Source: Rhizobiaceae bacterium
Lineage (GTDB): Bacteria; Pseudomonadota; Alphaproteobacteria; Rhizobiales; Rhizobiaceae
Length of the DNA: 14,701 nucleotides
Direction of reading: 5' to 3'
Assembly: GCA_028865845.1 (NCBI GenBank)
Contig: JAGWJK010000019.1
Span: forward strand, 1-14,701
In this document: positions 1 to 6,467 of the stretch, piece by piece
How positions within the stretch are numbered: position 1 is the stretch's first letter
How the letters are laid out: each line of letters begins with the position of its first letter
Made by a program: the position numbers and the translations under genes
Notes under the pieces: generated by a model
The model's database searches: none
Seen by the model: the letters and a program-made list of their open reading frames with translations, nothing else
What the model was told of the DNA's origin: nothing

Positions 1-219
1 CTGAGCGTCGCCTTCCATGAAAGCCTCGACACACGGGAGTTGGAAGAAGCGATCTCTGGCATCGAGGCCGAATTGCACCGCAGCCACCCCATCATCGTTG
101 CCTTGTTCATCAAACCGCAGTCGCCCGAACGCTATGCCGAAATCCACGGCGGCGGCGCGCCGGTGACCTGCTTTGCCAACGTTCGCAAGGTGGCGGCGAC
201 GCCGTATGCCTCGAGGTAG
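1..219 (+). CDS. C-terminal fragment, possible cation-efflux (CDF-type) transporter tail
   Basis: An open frame enters from the left edge and ends at a TAG stop at 217-219, giving 72 residues. The start lies outside the window. The visible part is hydrophilic: an acidic helix (SLDTRELEEAISGIEAEL) is followed by a beta-like stretch (PIIVALFIKPQ) and then a short basic tail. A helix followed by a strand ending in FIKPQ or similar resembles the cytoplasmic C-terminal domain of cation diffusion facilitator proteins, which form dimers through that domain and export Zn, Fe or Mn. No membrane segment or metal ligand is visible in the fragment, so the family is a guess. That this is the end of a real gene is much more certain, because codon use matches its neighbours and the next gene on the same strand starts 198 bp later. 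Confidence 0.5.
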   Translation: MSVAFHESLDTRELEEAISGIEAELHRSHPIIVALFIKPQSPERYAEIHGGGAPVTCFANVRKVAATPYASR

Positions 220-350
220 CCTTGTGACACCTGCTAGCTTCCAACCGCATTTCGGGTGGCGGCGGGGAGATCCGCAGTGTGGCGAGATTGCGGCGTCTTG
301 AACGCGAGGCCGCGCCTTTCCATCTAATCCTTAATTACAGCGCCGTGGCT

Positions 351-372
351 GACCGATGCATTTCGATCGGTC
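351..372 (+). repeat. Inverted repeat in leader of protease gene (first hairpin)
   Basis: GACCGAT at 351-357 is perfectly complementary to ATCGGTC at 366-372 across an 8-base loop. It lies 45 bases before the protease start codon and 8 bases before a second hairpin. No U-tract follows, so it is not an obvious terminator. It could be an operator or a leader RNA structure. Confidence 0.45.
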
Positions 373-380
373 GGCCGGCG

Positions 381-403
381 GCAGCGGCGATAGGCGCCGC
401 TGC
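381..403 (+). promoter_or_regulatory. GC-rich hairpin directly before the protease Shine-Dalgarno
   Basis: GCAGCGGCG at 381-389 pairs perfectly with CGCCGCTGC at 395-403 around a 5-base loop (ATAGG). The stem ends two bases before the likely Shine-Dalgarno GAGGA (406-410) of the gene starting at 418. In the mRNA this stable stem would abut the ribosome-binding site and could limit initiation. The structure is seen in the sequence; the regulatory role is inferred. Confidence 0.45.
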
Positions 404-417
404 TTGAGGATCAAGCA

Positions 418-1374
418 ATGGGATACATAGACAAGGAGATAGTGCCCGCCGACGAAGGTGCACTGATGGATGCTTATTCCCGATCGATCGCGGGCGCGGT
501 TGATATCGTCGGTCCAGCCGTCAGCAGGATCGAGCGGGTCGGGGGTCGCGCCGGACATGGCTCCGGCTTCGCCATCTCGCCCGACGGACTGATCGTCACC
601 AACAATCATGTCGTCGATGATGCCAAGGTCGTGCGCATCACCACGCCGGACGGGTTCGTCACTGAGGGGCGGGTGCTCGGGCGCGACGTCGACACCGACA
701 TAGCACTTATCCGGGCGAATTCGAGCGTCGGCACCTGGGCGAAACTCGGCGATTCCAAGCGGCTTCGCAAAGGCCATATCGCGATCGCCATCGGCAATCC
801 GCTCGGTTTCGAGTGGACGGTGACGGCCGGCATCGTGTCGGCGCTTGGCCGTTCGATGCGCTCGGCAAGCGGCCGCCTGATGGACGACGTCATCCAGACC
901 GATGCCGCGCTCAATCCCGGCAATTCCGGCGGCCCGCTGGTTTCGTCGAACGGCGAGGTCATCGGCGTCAATACGGCCGTCATTCAGGGCGCGCAGAGCA
1001 TCGCTTTCGCGGTGGCGTCCAATACTGCGAACTTTGTGGTTTCGGAGATCCTGCGCTACGGTCAGGTCCGGCGGGCCTATATCGGCATTGCCGGCGATAC
1101 GATCGAGCTTCCCCGGCGTATCGCGCTCGAAGCGGGTACCACGCAGAAGACGTCGGTGCGCATCAGGCGCGTGGAGCCGGATGGGCCGGCTGAGCGCGGC
1201 GGTCTGCGGGATGGGGATTATATTCTGGCGATCGATGGCAAGCCGGTCGGCGGCGTTGACGATATCGTCAGGCTGATGGACGGCGACCGGATCGGTCGCG
1301 GCACGGATCTGCTCGTCTTCTCCGTTGCCGGCCGAATTGAGACCAGGACACTGGTGCCTGCCGCACGATCGTGA
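418..1374 (+). CDS. S1C-family (HtrA/DegP-like) trypsin-type serine protease with PDZ domain
   Basis: The protein (318 aa) is a serine endopeptidase of the HtrA/DegP type, a family that degrades or holds misfolded proteins. The catalytic triad is visible: His64 in TNNHVVD, Asp94 in DTDIALI and Ser170 in the GNSGGPL signature. A single PDZ domain covers about residues 218-310, including RVEPDGPAERGGLRDGDYILAIDGKPV. The ATG at 418 is preceded by GAGGA at 406-410, seven bases away, which supports this start. Typical DegP proteins have about 450-500 residues, an N-terminal signal peptide and two PDZ domains. This one has a charged N-terminus (MGYIDKEIVPADEG) with no hydrophobic segment, so it is probably cytoplasmic unless the real start lies further upstream. 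Two hairpins occupy its leader. It stands alone as a transcription unit or starts one with the next gene, 111 bp downstream. Assignment to the family is firm; the substrate is unknown. Confidence 0.9.
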   Translation: MGYIDKEIVPADEGALMDAYSRSIAGAVDIVGPAVSRIERVGGRAGHGSGFAISPDGLIVTNNHVVDDAKVVRITTPDGFVTEGRVLGRDVDTDIALIRANSSVGTWAKLGDSKRLRKGHIAIAIGNPLGFEWTVTAGIVSALGRSMRSASGRLMDDVIQTDAALNPGNSGGPLVSSNGEVIGVNTAVIQGAQSIAFAVASNTANFVVSEILRYGQVRRAYIGIAGDTIELPRRIALEAGTTQKTSVRIRRVEPDGPAERGGLRDGDYILAIDGKPVGGVDDIVRLMDGDRIGRGTDLLVFSVAGRIETRTLVPAARS

Positions 1375-1485
1375 AGTAGGACGATTGCGTAGTCGCGAGG
1401 TGAGAATGCGCATATCGGGCTGGAGTTGATCTGAAGGCGGCGAACGCTACGCTGGGTCAACCTCAGTCCGGCAAGGAAGCATGAA

Positions 1486-2427
1486 ATGATTTCCACTCAA
1501 CATCCGGCTTTTGCTTCGGTTTTCAGGCCGGGTGAACTCACCTTCGGTTTCGTGCTGCCGCTGACGTACGGAAGTGAGACGAAACCGGACCCGCGGACGC
1601 AACTGGAGCTTGCGCGCCTCGCCGATCGTCTTGGCTTCAATGCCCTTTGGGTTCGCGATGTGCCGCTGAACAGCCCCGACTATCCCGATCCCATCGAACA
1701 CATGGACCCCTGGGTGCATCTCGGCGCTCTTGCCGCGGTGACGGAACGGATTTCCCTGATCTCCGGCGCCATCGTCTCTCCGCTCAGGCATTTCCTGCAC
1801 ACGACTAAGGGCGCCGTTTCGGTCGACCACCTGTCGGGAGGCCGCTTTTTGCTTGGTCTCGGCTCGGGCGACCGGCCGGGTGAGTTTCTGCCGTTCGGGC
1901 AGGAACTATCCGGCGCGCCGGCGCTATTTCGAGAGAACTGGGACCGTATCTCGGCTTTGCTCGGCGGAGACGGGCTCATCGACCCCTCGGGCATCATCGC
2001 CGATCGCAACGCGAAACTGCTCCCAAGGCCGATGCACGGCGGTATTCCGATGCTGTCGGTTGGCTCCGCCGGCCAGACGATCGGTTGGGTCGCCCGCAAC
2101 GCCACCGCCTGGGCGACCTATTACCGGCCGCTGGCGAGACAGAGAGACCGTTATGCCATGTGGAGCGCGGCGGTTAAGAAAGTCGATCCCGAAAGATCGC
2201 CCGCCTTTGCCACCGCCTTCCGACTGCAGTTCGAAGACGATCGGAATGCGCCTCCGCAACAGCTGGACTTCGGCCTGCAGGTCGGTCGAGATGGCTTGAT
2301 CGCCGAGCTTCTGGCGCTGCGCGACATGGGGGCGCAGCATGTCATGTTCAACCTGACTGGGGGCGCTCGGCCGACGCAGGAGGTTATGCAGGAACTCGCC
2401 GCGGATGTTTTGCCGCAGTTCCGCTAA
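1486..2427 (+). CDS. LLM-class flavin-dependent oxidoreductase (luciferase-type)
   Basis: The 313-residue product looks like a bacterial-luciferase-like monooxygenase, a TIM-barrel family that uses reduced FMN or F420 to oxidise small molecules. Supporting features are the early strand LTFGFVLPLT (about 18-27), the helix AADRLGF-like segment LARLADRLGFNALWVRDVPL (42-61), the WVHLGALAAVTERISLISG block (76-94), and the SGGRFLLGLGSGDRPGEF loop (117-134) typical of the flavin-binding side. Length fits the family. It most resembles the TIGR03571 subgroup of uncharacterised luciferase-type enzymes, judged from memory. The start at 1486 has AAGGAAG (1473-1479) six bases upstream. An ATG at 1481 lies only one base from that element and hits a stop after two codons (ATGAAATGA), so it is not the start. 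The next gene, another flavin enzyme, follows after 183 bp on the same strand. The substrate cannot be told from the sequence. Confidence 0.87.
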   Translation: MISTQHPAFASVFRPGELTFGFVLPLTYGSETKPDPRTQLELARLADRLGFNALWVRDVPLNSPDYPDPIEHMDPWVHLGALAAVTERISLISGAIVSPLRHFLHTTKGAVSVDHLSGGRFLLGLGSGDRPGEFLPFGQELSGAPALFRENWDRISALLGGDGLIDPSGIIADRNAKLLPRPMHGGIPMLSVGSAGQTIGWVARNATAWATYYRPLARQRDRYAMWSAAVKKVDPERSPAFATAFRLQFEDDRNAPPQQLDFGLQVGRDGLIAELLALRDMGAQHVMFNLTGGARPTQEVMQELAADVLPQFR

Positions 2428-2455
2428 GCCTTTGAACGACCGATCGGCCGTGGGC

Positions 2456-2490
2456 GCACTACGATCACTTTGAAGTGCTTGCAATAGTGC
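2456..2490 (+). repeat. Nested inverted repeats between the two flavin-enzyme genes
   Basis: The outer arms are GCACTA (2456-2461) and TAGTGC (2485-2490). Inside them CACTT (2466-2470) pairs with AAGTG (2473-2477). The element lies about 30 bases after the LLM oxidoreductase stop. No U-run follows, so a terminator is unlikely. It could be an operator for the downstream gene or a chance structure. Confidence 0.35.
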
Positions 2491-2596
2491 GGCATTCCAA
2501 GTGGCGGCGGGCTTGCCTGACCCGAAGATTGGCGTCATGAAAAGAGCCACCATCGGCAATCAATACATTGGCGGACGCGGCTGCGCTGTGCCGCGC

Positions 2597-2602
2597 AAGG
2601 AG
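2597..2602 (+). promoter_or_regulatory. Shine-Dalgarno that decides the start of the Old Yellow Enzyme gene
   Basis: AAGGAG lies two bases before an ATG at 2605 and eight bases before a second in-frame ATG at 2611. The spacing favours 2611, which drops the first two residues (Met-Ile). Confidence 0.6.
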
Positions 2603-2610
2603 ACATGATC

Positions 2611-3735
2611 ATGGCCCAACCAGCCCTCTTCACACCATTCCGCGTGCGCAATCTCGATCTGCAGAACCGGATCGTGATCGCCCCCATGTGTCAGTATTCG
2701 GCTGAGAACGGCTGCATGAGCGACTGGCATCTGATCCATCTTGGCCAGCTCGCTCTTTCCGGCGCGGCATTGCTGACGATCGAGGCGACGTCGGTTCTCC
2801 CCGAAGGCCGGATCACCTGGGCCGATGTCGGGCTTTACAATGACGAGACGGAAGCCGCCATGCGCCGAACTTTGGAGGGTATCCGGCGGTGGTCGGACAT
2901 GCCGATCGGCGTCCAGCTCGCCCATGCCGGCCGCAAGGCCTCGACTGAAGTTCCATGGGCTGGCGGCGCGCAGATCCCACCTTCCGATCCGCATGGCTGG
3001 CAGACCGAGGCGCCGTCGGCGATCCCCTTTGCGAATGGCAACGTCGCCCCGACGGCGCTGGATCGAGACGGGCTTCGCCGGGTTCGGGATGCCTTTGCCG
3101 CCGCTGCCATTCGTGCGGGCCGCCTGGGGCTGGATCTGATCCAAATTCATGGCGCTCACGGCTATCTGCTGCATCAGTTCCTTTCGCCGATTTCCAACAA
3201 GCGCGATGACGAATATGGCGGCTCCATCGAAAACCGCATGCGTTTCCCGCTGGAGGTCTTCGACGCGGTGCGCGCGGCATTCCCTGCGGATCGGCCGGTA
3301 AGCATGCGCGTTTCGGCGACGGACTGGGTCGAGGGTGGCCTGGCGATCGAACAGACGGTCGCCTTTGCGAAAAAGCTGGAGGAGCATGGCTGCGATGCCA
3401 TCCACGTCTCAAGCGGCGGCCTGCATCCCTCCCAGCAGATTCCGATCGGTCCGAGCTATCAGGTGCCGCTTGCCCGCGCCGTCAAATCGGCTGTGCGCAT
3501 TCCGGTCATCGCGGTCGGGCTGATCACCGGCTTCGAGCAGGCCGAGTCGATCGTTTCGACGGGGGATGCCGACATGATCGCGCTTGCCCGCGCCATTCTC
3601 TACGATCCCCGCTGGCCGTGGCATGCCGCCGCTGAGCTGGGCGCTCAGGTGCGTGCACCCAGCCAGTATCTTCGGTCGCAGCCGCGGCAGTTCAAGGACC
3701 TGTTTGCAACGGGCGGGATCGCACCGCGATCCTGA
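2611..3735 (+). CDS. Old Yellow Enzyme-family NADH:flavin oxidoreductase (YqjM-like)
   Basis: This 374-residue protein is an FMN-dependent ene-reductase of the YqjM (thermophilic-like) branch of the Old Yellow Enzymes. These reduce activated C=C bonds of enals, enones and nitro-compounds with NAD(P)H. Visible hallmarks are the N-terminal LFTPFRVRNLDLQNRIVIAPMCQYSA, with the redox-tuning Cys27 in MCQYSA, the GVQLAHAGRKAS strand near 100-111, and the substrate-binding His pair in IHGAHGYLLHQF (His180 and His183). The stretch LSPISNKRDDEYGGSIENR (about 191-209) and the C-terminal phosphate loop IALARAILYDPRWPWHAA are also typical. An alternative ATG six bases upstream (2605) is too close to the AAGGAG element. 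The gene ends 34 bp from the 3' end of the convergent MFS gene. With the LLM enzyme upstream it suggests turnover of small electrophiles or xenobiotics, but this is inference. Confidence 0.92.
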   Translation: MAQPALFTPFRVRNLDLQNRIVIAPMCQYSAENGCMSDWHLIHLGQLALSGAALLTIEATSVLPEGRITWADVGLYNDETEAAMRRTLEGIRRWSDMPIGVQLAHAGRKASTEVPWAGGAQIPPSDPHGWQTEAPSAIPFANGNVAPTALDRDGLRRVRDAFAAAAIRAGRLGLDLIQIHGAHGYLLHQFLSPISNKRDDEYGGSIENRMRFPLEVFDAVRAAFPADRPVSMRVSATDWVEGGLAIEQTVAFAKKLEEHGCDAIHVSSGGLHPSQQIPIGPSYQVPLARAVKSAVRIPVIAVGLITGFEQAESIVSTGDADMIALARAILYDPRWPWHAAAELGAQVRAPSQYLRSQPRQFKDLFATGGIAPRS

Positions 3736-3769
3736 GGCGCGGCGCTCGCAATCGGAAAACCTGACGCCA

Positions 3770-5188
3770 TTACCGGCCGATGCGGAGCGTGCTGACCAAG
3801 CCGCCCGCAAGGCCGAGGAACGCGCCGACGCCGATGCCGATCCGGGGTGCAATGTCCGATGGCGCGAGCGTGAACAGCAAGGCCATGATGACCGCGCCCA
3901 TCGTCTGGCCGACCAGACGCGCGGTCGCCTGCATGCCGCCGGCAGCACCACTGCGTTCGCGCGGGGCTGAAAGCAGCATGTTGCGGTTGTTGGGCGTCTG
4001 GAAGAAACCGAATCCCAACCCGCATATGATCGTCAGGAAAACCAGCGGAAGCACGCTTTGCTGCAGCGGCCATACCGCAGACAGCGCCAAGCCGATCGCC
4101 AGGCAAATGCCGCCCGCCGCGCAGAGCCAGGCGGTCGATATCTTGTTGGCAAGCCGCCCCGACATTGGCGCTGCGAAAGCAACCGCCAGCGGCCAGGGCG
4201 TCATATAGAGCCCGGTCATGAAGGCGTTTTGCCCGAGCCCATGCTGCAGATAGAAGGGCAGGGCGACGTAGCTCACCATCTGCGCCGCAAAACAGCACAT
4301 GGACGCAATCACCGAGATCCGGAACGGTCCCTGGCGGAGCAGGTCAAGCGGGATGAGCGGCGCCTTGCGCGGCATCTCGCGGCGCACCAGCGCAATCAGG
4401 CTCAGCACCGCCAAGGCGAAGAGGCCGATCCCGGCAAGCGGCTTCGTGGTCAAAAGATCGACACCGACGACCAGCGGCGCAAAAAATCCGGCATTGAGCG
4501 CCACGCTCACAATATCGAGCTTGCGGGCCGACCCGGGTGTCTGCGGTAATGATCGTGCGGCGAGCAGAACGACGATACCAACCGGAATGTTGACGCCGAA
4601 AAGCCACGGCCAACTCGCGACCGACAAAATGCCGGCACCGATCGTCGGTCCGGCAGCTGAAGACAACGCCACGACGAGCGCATTCCATCCGATTGCCGTG
4701 CCCAGCAGCCTTTGCGGGTAGCTGAAACGCAGAAGCGCCGCGATCTGCGACATGATGGCGGCGCCACCCAACCCCTGAAGGAACCGCGCAACGATAAGCC
4801 AGGGCAGGCTTGGAGAGAGCATGCAGAAGGCTGATGCAAGAGTGAAGACGACGACGCCCGTCGTAAACACGCGCCGATAGCCGAAGCTTTCGCCGGCGGC
4901 GGCCGCAGGCAGAAGGCTCATGACCAGCGCCATCTGATAGCCGGTGACTACCCAGATCGAGGCGGCGGGGCTGACATCGAGCGTGTGGGCAATCGTCGGC
5001 AGCGCGACATTGGCGATCGCGCCGTCGAGCACCGCGAGCACGATCGCGGCCAGAACCGCGGCGGCGGCGAAATAGCGGCGCGGCGTCGGCAATCCGTCTT
5101 CGTGCGTCGAGTTCGATTGCGATGAGTCGGGGGCGTGCGGCTGCTTTTCGGCGTCGACCGCTTCGTTTGCTTGCGGCAGGGAGGGCAT
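3770..5188 (-). CDS. MFS drug/solute exporter, DHA2 (EmrB/QacA-like) family
   Basis: The 472-residue protein is a proton-driven exporter of the major facilitator superfamily in the inner membrane. The DHA2 family is supported by the first-helix motif LAVLDGAIANVALPTIA (51-67), motif A-like GESFGYRRVF (99-108), motif B ARFLQGLGGA (134-143), and the antiporter motif C region AAGPTIGAGIL (178-188) followed by SWPWLFGVNIPVG. About 14 hydrophobic segments can be counted, as expected for DHA2. The first 38 residues form a polar cytoplasmic tail. The ATG at 5188 has GGAG seven bases upstream. The gene is on the minus strand, convergent with the Old Yellow Enzyme gene, and separated from the siderophore unit upstream by an intrinsic terminator, so it probably has its own promoter. 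The substrate is unknown. A role as siderophore exporter is possible from proximity but not supported by motifs. Confidence 0.9.
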   Translation of the reverse strand: MPSLPQANEAVDAEKQPHAPDSSQSNSTHEDGLPTPRRYFAAAAVLAAIVLAVLDGAIANVALPTIAHTLDVSPAASIWVVTGYQMALVMSLLPAAAAGESFGYRRVFTTGVVVFTLASAFCMLSPSLPWLIVARFLQGLGGAAIMSQIAALLRFSYPQRLLGTAIGWNALVVALSSAAGPTIGAGILSVASWPWLFGVNIPVGIVVLLAARSLPQTPGSARKLDIVSVALNAGFFAPLVVGVDLLTTKPLAGIGLFALAVLSLIALVRREMPRKAPLIPLDLLRQGPFRISVIASMCCFAAQMVSYVALPFYLQHGLGQNAFMTGLYMTPWPLAVAFAAPMSGRLANKISTAWLCAAGGICLAIGLALSAVWPLQQSVLPLVFLTIICGLGFGFFQTPNNRNMLLSAPRERSGAAGGMQATARLVGQTMGAVIMALLFTLAPSDIAPRIGIGVGAFLGLAGGLVSTLRIGR

Positions 5189-5310
5189 TCAAGTCTCCAG
5201 TGATCATCGCCAAGGCGGCGGTGACACAGAAACTGCATCGCGTTGCCGCCTGTCCGGGAGATCCGAGGGATGTCGGGGTTTGGTCCCCATGAGAAACGTC
5301 TGGTTGCGGC

Positions 5311-5341
5311 AAAAAAGCAGTTGGCGGGGGCAGCCGCCAAC
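5311..5341 (-). terminator. Intrinsic terminator ending the fhu-reductase unit
   Basis: On the minus strand GTTGGCGG (5341-5334) pairs perfectly with CCGCCAAC (5327-5320) around a 6-base loop. TGC and then a run of six T (5316-5311) follow. This is a classical Rho-independent terminator. It lies about 75 bases after the stop of the siderophore-interacting protein gene and 123 bases before the MFS start, so it separates the two transcription units. Confidence 0.85.
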
Positions 5342-5416
5342 CACTTTTTCGTGATCTGGGGAGGGAACGTCAAGTGCCGCAGCAGGCAGATAGCGTTCGG
5401 TCGAGATTCTATTTGT

Positions 5417-6466
5417 TCAGCGTTGCCAATAGGCGGCAATGCTGAAATGGTCGCGGTCGTATCCGCTTTCCGTCTTCATGAAATTGCGGATGGCCCTGGC
5501 TTCCGACTGTTCGCAGGCCGCCCAGACATAAGCGGATCGATCGCCTTTGGTCACGACGTCGCGTAATGTCTTCTCCAGGATGCCGGTGCTGCCGGCAGGC
5601 TGGCCGTTACGATGGAGCCAGGTGATCTCCTGCGCCGCGCGGGACGGAAGCGGCTGCTCCTCGTCCTTGCCGTCAACCTCCAGGAAGATGCGGAGCGTTG
5701 CGTCCGCAGGCATCGCCGCAGCGATGCGGGCGATTGCCGGAAGGGCGGTTTCGTCGCCGGCGAGAACCATGTTCTTTGCGGCAGGCACATCGCCGCCGCC
5801 AGGCCCCATCAGACCGGCGCGATCGCCGGGCTGCGCGTTCAATGCCCACGACGCGCCTGGAACCTCGTCGCCGTCATGGACCACGAAATCGATATCCATC
5901 TCGCCGCGGCCAAGGTCGATGTTGCGGATGGTGTAGGCACGGATGACGAGTTCGTCGTCGCCCTTCGGCCACTGGATGCGGCCGTCCGCGGCGGTTTGCG
6001 GCCAGACTGGCGTGCGGCCCTTCGGCGGGATAAGCAGTCGGACATGCAGCCCGCCATGGCTGAAATGCGCGGCATCCTCGGTGGCGACTGTGACCCGGCG
6101 CATATGCGGTGTGATGTTGTGCGCGCGGACCACGGTGACCTCCCGAAAATTCGGCACCTTGCCGGATTGCGAACCGTCCGCCCAGGAAAGATCAAGCGGC
6201 TCCTCGCCGGAAAAGAGGAAGAGATGTTCGGCCACCATGCTGCGGATGGTGAAGAGGGCCGCACTCGAAGGGCAGCGGATATCGATGTCCATGCGCCTCG
6301 GCGATAACGCGATATCGACATCGCCGATGACGGTCTTGAGGTTCGCGCGTCCGGCGGTTTTGGTCACGGCAACATGTTCGCCGAGATGATCGCAGAGCTG
6401 GTCCAGGATACGCGCTGCATTGTCCTGGATGGCGATGCCGGATGCAGCGAATGTTGCTATGGTCAT
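5417..6466 (-). CDS. Siderophore-interacting protein: DUF2218 domain fused to FAD-binding ferric-siderophore reductase
   Basis: The 349-residue protein probably reduces ferric siderophores in the cytoplasm with NAD(P)H and FAD, releasing Fe(II) after uptake (ViuB/YqjH-type SIP family). Residues 1-95 resemble DUF2218, with the H-L-G-E-H-V-A-V and MDIDIRCPSSAALFTIRSMVAEHL patterns. From about 105 the SIP module begins with REVTVVRAHNITPHMRRVTV. The FAD-binding motif RAYTIR is at 176-181, the pyridine-nucleotide segment LAGDETALPAI is at 235-245, and the C-terminus YDRDHFSIAAYWQR is typical of the family. The ATG at 6466 follows the fhuB stop by one base. A perfect AAGGAGG (6479-6473) sits six bases before it, inside the end of fhuB. 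It is therefore the last cistron of the fhu unit and lies before the terminator at 5311-5341. Regulation should follow that of the operon. Confidence 0.9.
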   Translation of the reverse strand: MTIATFAASGIAIQDNAARILDQLCDHLGEHVAVTKTAGRANLKTVIGDVDIALSPRRMDIDIRCPSSAALFTIRSMVAEHLFLFSGEEPLDLSWADGSQSGKVPNFREVTVVRAHNITPHMRRVTVATEDAAHFSHGGLHVRLLIPPKGRTPVWPQTAADGRIQWPKGDDELVIRAYTIRNIDLGRGEMDIDFVVHDGDEVPGASWALNAQPGDRAGLMGPGGGDVPAAKNMVLAGDETALPAIARIAAAMPADATLRIFLEVDGKDEEQPLPSRAAQEITWLHRNGQPAGSTGILEKTLRDVVTKGDRSAYVWAACEQSEARAIRNFMKTESGYDRDHFSIAAYWQR

Positions 6467-6467
6467 G

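Noticed and set aside
331..1413. 360-codon minus-strand open frame opposite the HtrA-like gene
   Set aside because: It is the shadow of a gene with a complete catalytic triad, and its translation is Asp/Arg-rich without domain features.
5275..5288. GGGG-TTTGGT-CCCC hairpin upstream of the MFS gene
   Set aside because: A four-base stem is too short to interpret, and it is next to the much better terminator at 5311-5341.
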